Shown: piece after piece, positions 9,418-18,435 of the stretch
How the letters are laid out: every line of letters begins with the position of its first letter
Position numbering within the stretch: the stretch's first letter is position 1
From: Ignavibacteriales bacterium
GTDB taxonomy: Bacteria; Bacteroidota; Ignavibacteria; Ignavibacteriales; Ignavibacteriaceae
Assembly: GCA_016709155.1 (NCBI GenBank)
Contig: JADJEI010000002.1
Span: 1 to 25,083 of the forward strand
Reading direction: 5' to 3'
DNA length: 25,083 bases
Translations under genes and position numbers: made by a program
Notes under the pieces: model-generated
Databases searched by the model: none
What the model saw: the letters and a program-made list of their open reading frames with translations, nothing else
What the model was told of the DNA's origin: nothing

Positions 9418-10043
9418 CTATGAATGAACAATAACCCTTAGAAATATTTCGATAAGATTAACGAGTTCATTTTCAACAGAGATGCCTCTATCGCGTCCAT
9501 ACCAAAGATGAAGAGCTTTACTTCTTTCATCTTTATCAATACCATCGGAGATCATTTTATCGAACAGTAATTTTGCCTGTTGCGGGCGAGGTCCCCACTG
9601 AAAAACTTCATCTCCATTTTCTTTAAACGAAACTAATTTTGGAATGCTTCTTTTGCCTCCCCCTTCTCAATACAAATTCATTATTTCTGGATGTTCGTCT
9701 CTAAAAAGAATTTTTAGTTCAATATAATTCGAAAGATTTGTAAGTGCCGAAATTATTGGCAGGTTTTGTGCAGAATCACCGCACCAGGTTTCGGAGATGA
9801 CCATCCATATTTGCTTTGAATTGAGTTGTTGAAATTTTTGAATGCTCTTCTCCGAAGGATGAAAATGTTTATCAAGCCGATTAGTTCTTTGCAAATTCAG
9901 TTTTCTGTTTTGAATTTGATTTTTTCTTCCTCTGTCGCCAATTCATCATTATAATTTTGAACTTGCCACATTAAAATACTTTTATAATCCGCATACGATA
10001 TGCCGGTTTCACTAATTGTTTTTAATAGATTGGTACTACTCAT
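9418..10043 (-). CDS. Thioredoxin-family protein (Thioredoxin_9-like), broken by a frame slip and a stop
   Basis: Cytoplasmic thioredoxin-fold protein of about 208 residues. It reads from ATG 10043 (MSSTNLLKTISETGISYADY), through KILFRDEHPEIMNLY, to TAG at 9418. The active-site region is SETWCGDSAQNLP: only one cysteine of the CxxC pair is present, with serine at the last position. I recall this WCGDS form from the Thioredoxin_9 group, so it may be natural. The cis-proline loop is GKRSIPKLV. One T too few at 9901-9904 (plus strand) breaks the frame after residue 48. An in-frame TGA at 9667-9669 then interrupts the frame just before the proline loop, with homologous-looking sequence continuing in the same frame. 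There is no signal peptide. The redox partner is unknown. The gene is divergent from the DUF2203 gene. Confidence 0.75.
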
Positions 10044-10156
10044 ATAATTTTTTTCTTCGTGTTATTTCAAAAATAATTTCGAACAGTCTTTCTTTGTCTT
10101 TTTTTATTGATTATTAATACTAATTTTGTAACAGTAAATTTAAATAAACTAAGTCC

Positions 10157-10536
10157 ATGACAACAGACATTAAATTATTTTCAATAGCAGAGGCTAATCG
10201 CACGCTTCCTTTAGTCAAAAACATTGTCCGCGATATTATTGACAACGCAGCAGAAATGAGGTTGATTGCAGAAGAACTTGCAGGCAATCTTGACGAGGAT
10301 TCAAGAATCAAAAGCTCGCTTCTGAAATTGACGGCTTTATGCTTGAGTTGGAAGAAATCGGCTGTTACTTTAAGGATCCCAATTTTAAAATAGGCTTAGT
10401 TGATTTTCCTTCAATGATAAACGGAGAGGATGTTTTACTCTGCTGGCGAAGTGACGAAGATGAAATTAAATACTATCACGATCTTGAATCCGGTTACTCC
10501 TCAAGAAAGCTTATTCCTCCAGAATATTTCACCTGA
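10157..10536 (+). CDS. DUF2203 family protein, one frame slip
   Basis: Small soluble protein of about 126 residues belonging to DUF2203 (family function unknown). Diagnostic parts are the N-terminal KLFSIAEANRTLPLVKNIVR, the middle KLASEIDGFMLELEEIGCYF, and the C-terminal KIGLVDFPSMINGEDVLLCW followed by DEIKYYHDLESGYSSRKLIP. The frame slips in the A run at 10310-10313, which is one base short; adding one A joins DSRIK to KLASEIDG cleanly. The upstream gap to the divergent thioredoxin-like gene (113 bp) holds TAATTTTG at 10121-10128. This resembles the -7 element of Bacteroidetes promoters, but no well-spaced partner was found. The gene converges on the lipoprotein gene with five bases between stop codons. 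Confidence 0.82.
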
Positions 10537-10541
10537 TCTCT

Positions 10542-10955
10542 CTACATTTTAAAATCAGCAGACACTTCAGTTGATTCGCCTGTCGAATTATCTTTTACAT
10601 GAAAAGTAGCTTTGTAATTTCCGGAGGTGTAGGTAGAATCAAGAACAAACTGAACCTCTAATGGTATATCAATAAATTCTTCATCCTTAGAAAAATCCTG
10701 CTTGTCTTCATAAACATTTTTAACAACTTCACCGGAGGGTTTTGTTAGATCAACCGAATACGAAATAGCAGCAACAAAATATTCGCCGTCTTCTTTTTGA
10801 GCCATCCCTTTCACCCGTGTGCTTGCATTTACTTCCCAACTGCCGCCCAAATCATAAGCAAAAGCTTCGGCACTAAATGCTTCAAACTTTGCTTCTTCTT
10901 TTCCGCAGGAAATAAATAACACTGCTGTTGTAAATACTATTAAAATGTTTTTCAT
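10542..10955 (-). CDS. Small putative lipoprotein of unknown function
   Basis: Intact 137-residue protein. The N-terminus MKNILIVFTTAVLFISCGKE has a lipobox-like LFISC, so Cys17 is likely lipidated. The start ATG at 10955 has AAGGAA close upstream. The mature part alternates strand-like stretches (WEVNASTRVKGMAQKEDGEY, YSVDLTKPSGEVV, DIPLEVQFVLDSTYTSGNYK, ATFHVKDNSTGES), suggesting a single immunoglobulin-like beta sandwich. I do not recognise a family. There is no operon partner: the plus-strand DUF2203 gene converges on it, and serC lies upstream after about 95 bases. Confidence 0.75.
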   Translation of the reverse strand: MKNILIVFTTAVLFISCGKEEAKFEAFSAEAFAYDLGGSWEVNASTRVKGMAQKEDGEYFVAAISYSVDLTKPSGEVVKNVYEDKQDFSKDEEFIDIPLEVQFVLDSTYTSGNYKATFHVKDNSTGESTEVSADFKM

Positions 10956-11051
10956 AATATTCCTTTTTTTACTTTTAAAAATATTTTTCTGTTATTCTCT
11001 AAAAATTAAACGGTAAAAATTATTTTTTACCGCCTGGAATTACAAGTAATC

Positions 11052-12154
11052 TTATCCGTTCTTCTTTTGAAAATCACTCATAAAAGCCGCAAGTGCTTCT
11101 GCTCCTTTAACAGGAAAAGCATTATAAATTGATGCACGCAATCCACCAACAGAGCGATGACCTTTTAATCCAATGAACCCGGCTTTTGTTGCTTCATCAA
11201 TTAGTTTCTTCTCTAACTCTTCGGTAGCAAGATTGAATGTAACATTCATTAAAGAGCGCGAATCTTTTGCTGCGTGCCCTTTATAAAATCCATTACTGTT
11301 ATCAATTGCATCATAAAGAAGTTTCGCTTTTGCTTTGTTGATTTCATACATCTTATCAAGTCCACCATGATTTAAAAGATATTTTGTAACAAGTTTGATG
11401 ATATAAATTCCAAAAGTATTTGGCGTATTATACATCGAATTATTCTCAGCCTGGATTTTATAATTAAGCATTGTGTGCAGAGAATCCTGACTTCGTTCAA
11501 GCATATCTTTTCTGATTATAACAAGCACAACACCCGATGGTCCAATATTTTTCTGAGCACCAGCATAAATCATAGCGTATTTGCTCACATCAATTTTTTT
11601 GTGAAGAATATCTGATGAAGCATCACAAACAAGCGGAACGTTTCCAACTTCAGGTTCGCTCATCCACTCAGTTCCGTAAATTGTATTGTTGGATGTAAAG
11701 TGAACATAAGAAGCATCAGGATCAAGTTTCAATTCGCTTTGTTTTGGTATGCGTTTAAAATATTTTTTATCGCCTTCACCTTCTTCAGTGGATGCGGCAA
11801 CATTAACAGTTCCAACGCGCTTTGCTTCTTTAATTGCCTTCTTGGACCAGCTTCCTGTTGAGATATAATCTGCTTTATTTTAGGAGGCATTAAGTTTAAA
11901 GGCACCATTGAAAACTGGAGACTTGCGCCGCCCTGTAAAAATAAAATTTCATAATTATCAGGAACATTTAACAATTGTTTGATTCCACTTTTAGCATCAG
12001 CAAGAATTGCATCAAAAGTTTTTGAGCGGTGAGAAATTTCCAGGATAGACATTCCAACTCCCGGAAGAGTAAATAATTCTTTTTGTGCTTCAAGCAAAAC
12101 TTCTTCCGGTAAAACTGCCGGACCAGCGTTTAGGTTATAGATTCTTTTTTCCAT
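11052..12154 (-). CDS. serC: Phosphoserine aminotransferase (SerC), one frame slip
   Basis: PLP enzyme of serine synthesis converting 3-phosphohydroxypyruvate and glutamate to phosphoserine and 2-oxoglutarate. Merged length is about 367 residues, close to the family norm of 360. Motifs are the N-terminal YNLNAGPAVLPEEVL, ISHRSK, the phosphate and cofactor loop FLQGGASLQFSMVPLNL, STGSWSKKAIKEAKR (recovered after correction), TSNNTIYGTEW, and the PLP lysine in YAGAQKNIGPSG (codon 11550-11552). The C-terminal GLKGHRSVGGLRASIYNAFP is also typical. The frame slips in the T run at 11878-11881 (plus strand), one base short. A good AAAGGAAAA site precedes ATG 12154. It lies downstream of the DUF1015 gene, separated by an inverted repeat. 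No serA or serB is in the window. Confidence 0.95.
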
Positions 12155-12192
12155 GATATTTTTTCCTTTAAGTTTATTTTCTTTGTGATTTT

Positions 12193-12258
12193 CTCTGTGG
12201 CTCCGTGTCTCTGTGGTAAATGCTTTTTCTTTACCACAGAGGCACTGAGAAACGGAGA
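12193..12258. repeat. Inverted-repeat element between DUF1015 and serC
   Basis: Perfect 12-bp arms CTCTGTGGTAAA (12209-12220) and TTTACCACAGAG (12230-12241) sit inside a longer imperfect inverted repeat of about 28 bp per arm, with CTCCGTGTCTCTGTGG mirrored by CCACAGAGGCACTGAGAAACGG. CTCTGTG-type units repeat within each arm. This matches the general look of dispersed CCACAGAGRCACAGAG repeats in bacterial genomes. It may also attenuate transcription into serC. Confidence 0.7.
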
Positions 12259-12259
12259 T

Positions 12260-13507
12260 TTAAATTAAATGTGTCAGCAATCCATCTCTTAATTTAGGTT
12301 CAAACCATGTTGATTTTGGGGGCATCACTTCACCGGCATCAGAGATGTTCATCAAGTCATCAAGTCCAACCGGATAAAATGAAAATGCAACTGCAGCTTT
12401 ACCAGAATCAACAATTTTTTCTAATTCTTTTGTCCCACGTATTCCGCCAATAAAATCAATTCTTGTATTTGTACGTGGATCATCAATACCAAGAACAGGA
12501 TTTAATAAAAAGTTTTGCAGAATACTAACATCAAGTTTTTCTCCAACGGATTTTTCTAAAGATAAACTTGCAAAAACAGAATCTCTTGGTTTAAGTTCAA
12601 ACCATTCTTTTTCAAGATACATACAAAAAGTATTTTTGATTTTGGGTTCTTTATCTGTAGTTGGAATAATAGTAAACTTATCAGCAACAGAGTCCATAAA
12701 ATCTGCTTTGCTTAATCCATTCAAATCAAACACAACACGATTGTATGGAAGAATCTTTAACTGATCTGCCGGGAAAAGCACAGCAATAAAATAATTATAC
12801 TCTTCACTTCCGGTATGATTTTGGTTTGCTTTCATCTTTTCTTCTCTTGCACGACTTGCACTTTTTGCACGATGATGTCCATCAGCAATATAAAGTTTAT
12901 TAATCTTTGCAAATTCATTTTCAATCATTACATTGTAATCATCAGGCATAACCCAAACTGTATGCTTAATTCCATCCGGTGCAGTAAAATCATATTCCGG
13001 TTTTACGGATTTCATTGTTTTATCAACAAGATCGTTAACGTTTTTAACTCCGCGATAAGTTAAAAACACAACACCTGTTTGTGCTTCTGTTGTAACAATG
13101 TGATTTGTTCTGTCATCCTCTTTTACTTTCCGGGTTTTTTCGTGTTTAAGAATTACATCATTATCATAATCATCAACAGAAAAAGTTGCACAAATTCCGG
13201 TTTGTGCTCTTCCATCCATAATTAATCTGTAAAGATAGAGGTGAGATTTTTCATCAACATTTAGAGGAGCATTTTCAATTATCTTATTAAGATTTTCTTT
13301 TGCTTTAAGATAAACTTCTTTCGAGTAAACATCTTTAACTTCTGGCAGATCAATTTCTGATCTTGTGATGTGTAAATAGCTAAGTGGATTTCCTTCAGCA
13401 GCCTGCTTAGCTTCCTCACGATTAACTACATCATAAGGAACACTTGCAACTAATTGTGATTTTTCTTTTGTAGGTCTAAGTGCTTTGAAAGGTCTGATAA
13501 CAGCCAT
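12260..13507 (-). CDS. DUF1015 family protein next to serC
   Basis: Intact soluble protein of 415 residues, normal for DUF1015 (COG4198). The start ATG at 13507 has AAGGAAAA upstream. Conserved blocks are the N-terminal VIRPFKALRP with VPYDVVNREEA, NPLSYLHITRSE, KHEKTRKVKEDDR at 121-133, NKLYIADGHHRAKSA at residues 203-217, VLFPADQLKILPYNRVV, FSFYPVGLDDLMNISDAGEV, and the C-terminal MPPKSTWFEPKLRDGLL. No biochemical function is established to my knowledge. The IADGHHR motif recalls the GHHR loop of ParB/sulfiredoxin-fold proteins, some of which are serine kinases. Together with serC immediately downstream in the same direction, a role in serine or phosphoserine metabolism is plausible, but this is inference. 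Confidence 0.9.
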   Translation of the reverse strand: MAVIRPFKALRPTKEKSQLVASVPYDVVNREEAKQAAEGNPLSYLHITRSEIDLPEVKDVYSKEVYLKAKENLNKIIENAPLNVDEKSHLYLYRLIMDGRAQTGICATFSVDDYDNDVILKHEKTRKVKEDDRTNHIVTTEAQTGVVFLTYRGVKNVNDLVDKTMKSVKPEYDFTAPDGIKHTVWVMPDDYNVMIENEFAKINKLYIADGHHRAKSASRAREEKMKANQNHTGSEEYNYFIAVLFPADQLKILPYNRVVFDLNGLSKADFMDSVADKFTIIPTTDKEPKIKNTFCMYLEKEWFELKPRDSVFASLSLEKSVGEKLDVSILQNFLLNPVLGIDDPRTNTRIDFIGGIRGTKELEKIVDSGKAAVAFSFYPVGLDDLMNISDAGEVMPPKSTWFEPKLRDGLLTHLI

Positions 13508-13685
13508 AAAAAATATTTTCCTTAATTAAATAATATCGAAAATTACTTATTCAAAAATCCTAAAAAATGATTGAATAAACCAATTAAAAGAATTGAGATT
13601 TAGAGTGATAAACATTAGAAATAGAAGTATTACGCTGTGAGTTTAAATTCTGAAAGTATTTTTTTTATCGAATAAGTGTGATGTG

Positions 13686-13826
13686 TCAGGCAAGTTTTCC
13701 GGTAGATCGTACATTGTCATCACCTTTTTTTGTTAGTGATTCATCTGTGAGATTATTAAATATTTTTAAGGTTGATTCGGACTCGATTTTCCAATCGTTT
13801 ATAAAGTCTTCAAGTTTATAATACAT
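13686..13826 (-). pseudogene. DinB-family remnant (N-terminal 46 residues)
   Basis: ATG at 13826 with GGAG upstream opens MYYKLEDFINDWKIESESTL, then FNNLTDESLTKKGDDNVRST, then GKLA and an in-frame TGA at 13686-13688. The next in-frame codons read HITLIR and then another stop. In DinB-like proteins this spot normally reads LAWHI, so the TGA replaces the expected tryptophan, and the metal-binding histidine of the first helix follows. Nothing recognisable of the remaining roughly 100 residues is present before the DUF1015 start region. It is likely a truncated, dead copy. The call rests on resemblance recalled from the family. Confidence 0.5.
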
Positions 13827-13846
13827 ACATTGATCTCCATTTTTAA

Positions 13847-13873
13847 GTCACACTTCGACAAGCTCAGTGTGAC
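13847..13873. repeat. 27-bp REP-like palindrome downstream of valS
   Basis: Arms GTCACACT and AGTGTGAC around TCGACAAGCTC. The core is identical to the copy at 3720-3746 and the arm changes are compensatory. It is intergenic here, between the valS stop and the DinB remnant start. Confidence 0.85.
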
Positions 13874-13893
13874 AAAAGATTTTTGATCAACTA

Positions 13894-13919
13894 TCATCCC
13901 GAGCGAAGTCGAAGGATGA
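13894..13919. repeat. Second-type palindromic repeat next to valS stop
   Basis: Arms TCATCC (13894-13899) and GGATGA (13914-13919) enclose CGAGCGAAGTCGAA. It is related in style to the 27-bp palindrome 20 bases away, forming a closely spaced pair as REP elements often do. It lies 8 bases past the valS stop and may help end that transcript. Confidence 0.7.
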
Positions 13920-13927
13920 CAATAAGA

Positions 13928-16582
13928 CTAATTTAAATTAGATAATATCTCTTTTAATTTAATAATATTTTCTTTCCAATCTTTTTGTTTCGCTCTCTCC
14001 TTTTCAACAACTTCCGGAGCAGCATTGGCAACAAATTTTTCATTGGAAAGTTTCTTTTCAATTCCTGCAAGTGAACCTTCAAGTCTGGTTATTTCTTTTT
14101 GGATTTTTTGCCTCTCAACATCAAGATCAATCAATCCTTCAAGTGGAATAAATATTTCAACACCTCTTAAAACTGCCGAGGCACTTGCTTTTGGTTTTGA
14201 ATATTCGCATCAACTTTAAGTTCTTCAACTTTTGCAAGTTTTTTAATGTATTCAATTTGATGATCTTTAACTGAAGAAGATTTGATCATCGCATTAACTT
14301 TTTTAGAAGGTGCAATGTTCATCTCACCGCGAATATTTCTTATTGCAGTAATAATATCTTTTACAAAATCCATTTCTTCATCAGCAGAATCTTTAATCAT
14401 CTTTTCATCAACGGCAGGATAATTAGAAGTAGAAATACTTTCTCCATCTTTCTTTCACCCATCAATTGCCAAAGCTCTTCTGTAATAAAGGCATAAACGG
14501 ATGAAGCATTTTAAGTGCATCTTCAAAGATTGAAATTGCACGTGTTAGAACTGCGGATTTAACCTCAGTATCATCAGCATAAAGTCTGTTCTTAATCATC
14601 TCAACGTACCAATCACAGTAATCATTCCAGATAAAACTATAAATAAGTTTTATTGCATTGTTAACTTCAAACTCATCCATTGCTTTGTTTAATTGTTGTA
14701 TGGTTTTATTTAATCGCGAAATTATCCATTCATCTGCAAAATCAATGTGAGAAAATTTTAAATCTTTGTTAAGCGAAATCTTCTCAGCATTCATCAACAA
14801 AAATCTTCCGGCATTCCAGATTTTATTTGCAAAGTTTCTTCCAAGCTCACATTTTTCTGTACTAAACATTACATCCTGCCCAAGCGGCGCAAGATAAATG
14901 ACTGTAAAACGCAGCGCATCTGCACCATAATCTTTAATTACATCAAGTGGATCCGGTGAGTTGCCGAGAGATTTACTCATCTTTCTTCCCTGCGAATCAC
15001 GAATGATACTTGTAAAGTAAACATCGCTAAAAGGAATATTCTTTTGAAAATGCATTCCAGCCATAATCATTCGAGCAACCCAAAAGAAAATTATATCAGG
15101 TCCGGTTACAAGTGTGTTAGTCGGATAAAAATATTTTCGTTCATCTTGAGTTTTAAATATAGCGTGTGCCCATAACCAGCTTGATGCCCACGTATCAAGA
15201 ACATCTTCATCCTGTTTAAGATTTGTTGAACCGCAGTGCGGACATTTTTCCGGCGGAGTGAGAGAAACAATCGGCAGTTTACATTCTAACTTGCAATGAT
15301 CATCACCAATACAATACCAAACAGGAATTCGATGCCCCCACCAAAGCTGGCGGGAAATACACCAATCGCGAATTCCTTCCATCCAGCGGAAATAAGTTTT
15401 TTCCCAATGCTTTGGATAGAATCTAACTTTGCCCTGTTGTACAACATCAACAGCGGGCTTTGCAAGTTCATCCATTTTCATAAACCACTGTTCACTTAAG
15501 TATGGTTCGATTGGAACGTTGCCGCGTTCAGAATATCCAACTTTGTTTTGATAATCTTCAATCATATGAAGGAAGCCAAGTTCATCCATTCTTGCAACAA
15601 TTTTTTTTCTAACTTCGTAACGATCGAGGTTTTGAAATTCTTCGGGAACATTGTTGTTTGTTGTTGCATCATCATTAAAGATGTTTATCATTTCAAGTTT
15701 GTGGCGCTGTCCCATATCGTAATCATTAACATCGTGAGCGGGAGTAACTTTAACTGCACCGGTTCCAAATTCCATATCAACATAATCATCAGCGAAGATT
15801 GGAATTTCTCTATCAGCAATTGGCAGCAAAATCTTTTTGCCGATAAGATGTTTGTATCGTTTATCATTTGGGTTAACTGCAACACCTGTATCACCGAGCA
15901 TTGTTTCAGGTCGTGTTGTTGCAACAACTACAAACTCTTCAGAATCCATTACGGGATATTTAAAGTACCAGAGTTTTCCGTTAACCGTTTTAAATATTAC
16001 TTCTTCATCGGAGATTGCAGATTTGTTTGCAGGATCCCAGTTAACCATTCTGTAACCGCGATAAATTTTTCCTTCTTTGTAAAGATCAACAAATGCTTTT
16101 ATAACTTCGTGATAATATTCATCATCCATTGTAAAGCGTTCGCGCCGCCAATCGCAGCTAACGCCAAGTTTTTTTAACTGCTGAATAATTATTCCGCCGT
16201 ACTCTTTTTTCCAATCCTGGCAGTGTTCTAAAAATGCTTCACGCCCAATTTGATATTTATCAATCTGTTTATCAGCTAAAAACTTTGTTACTTTTGTTTC
16301 TGTTGCGATAGATGCGTGATCTGTTCCCGGGACCCAGCAGGCATTATAACCTTGCATACGTTTTGTGCGGATAAAAATATCCTGAAGTGAATTATTTAAT
16401 ATGTGTCCCATCGTTAACATACCGGTTATGTTTGGCGGCGGGATAGCTATTGTATATGGCTTTTTTGTTTCGTCTATATCAGAATTAAAAATACCGTGAT
16501 CATTCCAGTACTTATACCATTTATCTTCTACCCGAGAAGGATCATAAGCTTTTGGTATCTCGGAAAAACTTTTTGCAGACAT
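13928..16582 (-). CDS. valS: Valyl-tRNA synthetase (ValS), frame-broken in the C-terminal third
   Basis: Class I synthetase charging tRNA-Val, about 885 residues when merged, as expected. I choose ATG 16582 (MSAKSFSEIPKAYDPSRVED) over a longer reading that only adds an unrelated leader. Domains: the HIGH-equivalent TMGH in PPPNITGMLTMGH (residues 48-60); the CP1 editing domain with ATTRPETMLGDTG (221-233) and GTGAVKVTPAHD; a zinc-like CPHC knuckle (447-450); DVLDTWASSWLWAHA; KMSKS in GRKMSKSLGN (532-541); the anticodon-binding region with DWYVEMIKNRLY; and a C-terminal coiled coil (ERQKIQKEITRLEGSLAGIE). Frames slip near 14485, 14450 and 14190. Correction restores FITEELWQLMGER, DGESISTSNYPAVDEKMIKD and ASAVLRGVEIFIPLEGLIDL. 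As valS is essential, these are probably sequence errors. Confidence 0.95.
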
Positions 16583-16654
16583 CTGTATCTCTGTTAGTGA
16601 AATTTTGAGTTGTAAATATAAGGAAAATTGAGGAGTAGGGAAGATAGGCAATAG

Positions 16655-16695
16655 CACGCAGATGTCGCAGGTTGGGCAGAATAACGCTGATTAAG
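16655..16695. repeat. Degenerate CGCAGAT-type dispersed repeat upstream of valS
   Basis: CACGCAGATGTCGCAGGTTG continues as GGCAGAATAACGCTGATTAAG. The units ACGCAGAT, TCGCAGGT, GGCAGAAT and ACGCTGAT repeat with about 10-base spacing. The pattern resembles dispersed ACGCAGAT repeats found in several bacterial phyla. The call is by look only. Confidence 0.45.
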
Positions 16696-16772
16696 ACAGA
16701 ATGAATTTAAAGATAAATTAGCTGAACTGAGAAGTCCATGGTTTTAATGAATAATTTAGCGGCAAAGAACAC

Positions 16773-16797
16773 ACCCCTTTGTCCCTCTCAAGAGGGG
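16773..16797. repeat. C/G-rich hairpin in the valS upstream gap
   Basis: CCCTCT (16783-16788) and AGAGGG (16791-16796) form a short stem inside an ACACCCC...AGAGGGG context. The phrase resembles dispersed elements with CCCTCTCAAGAGGGG cores. The stretch 16583-17015 has no gene; it holds only this, the preceding CGCAGAT repeat and the following inverted repeat. Confidence 0.4.
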
Positions 16798-16928
16798 AAT
16801 TAAAAAAGTCTAAAACATGGTTAAAAAAAAAATTGTACGAAAATCAGAAATGCAGTATGGCTGCGCTAATTATCAATAAGTAATATCTCAATTCTTTGGA
16901 TGGTTTTTGCATTTGTGTTGTTGAAGAA

Positions 16929-17009
16929 TTAGGCTGCCTAAAAGTTGGGAAACTATTTTAATGTGCTTTGGAGGCTCAACAATTTTAATAGTCTTTTAAA
17001 ACAGCCTAA
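16929..17009. repeat. 81-bp element with imperfect terminal inverted repeats
   Basis: The left end TTAGGCTGCCTAAAAG (16929-16944) is mirrored at the right end by CTTTTAAAACAGCCTAA (16993-17009). Inner segments ACTATT and AATAGT also pair, so one long imperfect hairpin is possible. It begins six bases past the stop of the 17016 gene and could act as its terminator. The ends (GGCTGYCTAAAAG) resemble terminal repeats of some insertion sequences, so a relic MITE is another reading. Confidence 0.5.
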
Positions 17010-17015
17010 GATTAA

Positions 17016-18394
17016 TTATTTCATCAATGTTATTTTTTTTGTGGATATAAAAGCACCTGCTTCCATTCGCACAAAATAAATTCCGCTTGTAAGATCTACA
17101 GCATTAAAAATTATTTCGTGTGAACCCGGTTCATATAATTTATCTGCAAGACTTGCCACTTCTTCGCCAAGTGCATTGAAAACTTTTATCTTTACAATAG
17201 ATGCTTCCGGCAGTGAAAACCTAATTGTTGTGCTTGGATTAAATGGGTTTGGATAATTCTGATCAAGTGAATATTCCATCGGCTGATTTATAACAACTTC
17301 AACTTCATTGGAATATTCAAACTGACCGTTATAATCAATTTGCTTTAAACGATAAGTATAAGAACCTGACTGAAGTGAGTTGTCTCTATAGGAGTAGCTT
17401 CGTTCTTCAGTTGTTGTTCCGGAACCTGCAACAAATCCAATTTTTCCCCAATCACTATTTGCTGATTTTCTTTCAATGTCAAAACCGGAATTGTTTACTT
17501 CAGTTGCCGTACTCCAATCCAGAGAGACAGAATTATTAATTACTTTAGCCGAAAAAGAAGTTAGTTCAACAGGGATTACACAATTTGCATTTATACTAAA
17601 GCCGGTTATTGTTTCAAACTGACCATAAGTTCCAAGCTCTGTGGAAGTGCCATTATTAACATCAATCAACCTGAAAGACCCACCTTCACTAAATCCTGCT
17701 ATCCAGTAACCAGCCCAATAAAGAGTGCTATCAACAGGATTAAAGTCCATATCCTGACTTCCAAAACTCACGTCGGGCAGTCCCAAATCAGTACCGATTT
17801 GAGTTGCCGCAGCAGTCGTAAGATTTAATGAGTAAAATACAGCAGCAGTTGAAAATCCAGCAAACTCGATATTGACAACGTAAGCGTTCCCGAAGCAGTC
17901 AATAGCGAATGCCGCAGGAAAATTTGCATTTTGAATATTTCCGACGACGGTTAATTCCCCGTTACTAAGATTCAAAGTGTATAGCACGGAAGCATCGGCA
18001 AAATCATTTCCGCTTATCACATACCACACATCATTCACTGTGTTGTGAGCAAGTGCTCTAATCTGTGATTGTCCGGCAGCAAGTGGTCCAACCTCGGCAA
18101 TACTGTCTGCTGTGGTGATACAAAATCCAGATGGTATAAATAAAAACCGGTAAGACTAAAATTAGCCATAATTGTATATTGACCGTTTATGCCATCGTTA
18201 TCTCCGGAAACAGGATATTTATCATTTCCTTGTGGAAGAAAATTCAATGATGTAAATGCGCCTGAGTTTAAATCAATAGTGCCGTATCTAAAAAATGCGC
18301 CATCAAAGGCATACGTTGTTGGTTGTGCTTCGATGTTGTAGTTGATAACAAGAATTATCAACACCGTGAAAAAGATAGTTAGTTTTTTATACAT
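17016..18394 (-). CDS. Secreted propeller-like protein with T9SS sorting domain, one frame slip
   Basis: Exported protein of about 459 residues. ATG 18394 follows an excellent AAAGGAGAA site. The signal peptide is MYKKLTIFFTVLIILVINYN, ending EAQ. The next 250 residues carry repeated short blade-like pieces: FRYGTIDLNSGAFTSL, LYTLNLSNGELTVVGNI, FYSLNLTTAAATQIGTDLG and FRLIDVNNGTSTELGTYG. Each has an L/IDL or LNL strand and a T-x-IG turn, as in surface propellers of the DUF4394/DUF6923 kind. After this come the FN3-like VPVELTSFSAKVINNSVSLD module and the sorting domain DQNYPNPFNPSTTIRFSLPE ending ISTKKITLMK. The frame slips near 18120; correction restores ADSIAEVGPLAAGQSQIRAL and AHNTVNDVWYV. 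It is probably the last gene of a three-gene transcript. Ligand unknown. Confidence 0.82.
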
Positions 18395-18435
18395 GAGATT
18401 CTCCTTTGTAATTAAGTCATTAAATGTTAGTTGAT

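Noticed and set aside
9667..9669. UGA recoding as tryptophan or selenocysteine
   Set aside because: Other genes here end at TGA and use TGG for Trp, and no hairpin of a selenocysteine insertion element was recognised after the codon. An error or nonsense mutation is simpler.
15548..16177. Long open frame on the plus strand, 209 codons
   Set aside because: It lies entirely antisense to valS, whose motifs are certain, and has low-complexity composition with no recognisable domain.
16583..16657. Longer valS start giving a 25-residue leader
   Set aside because: The added residues are unlike any ValS N-terminus. The MSAKS start gives the normal beginning and length.
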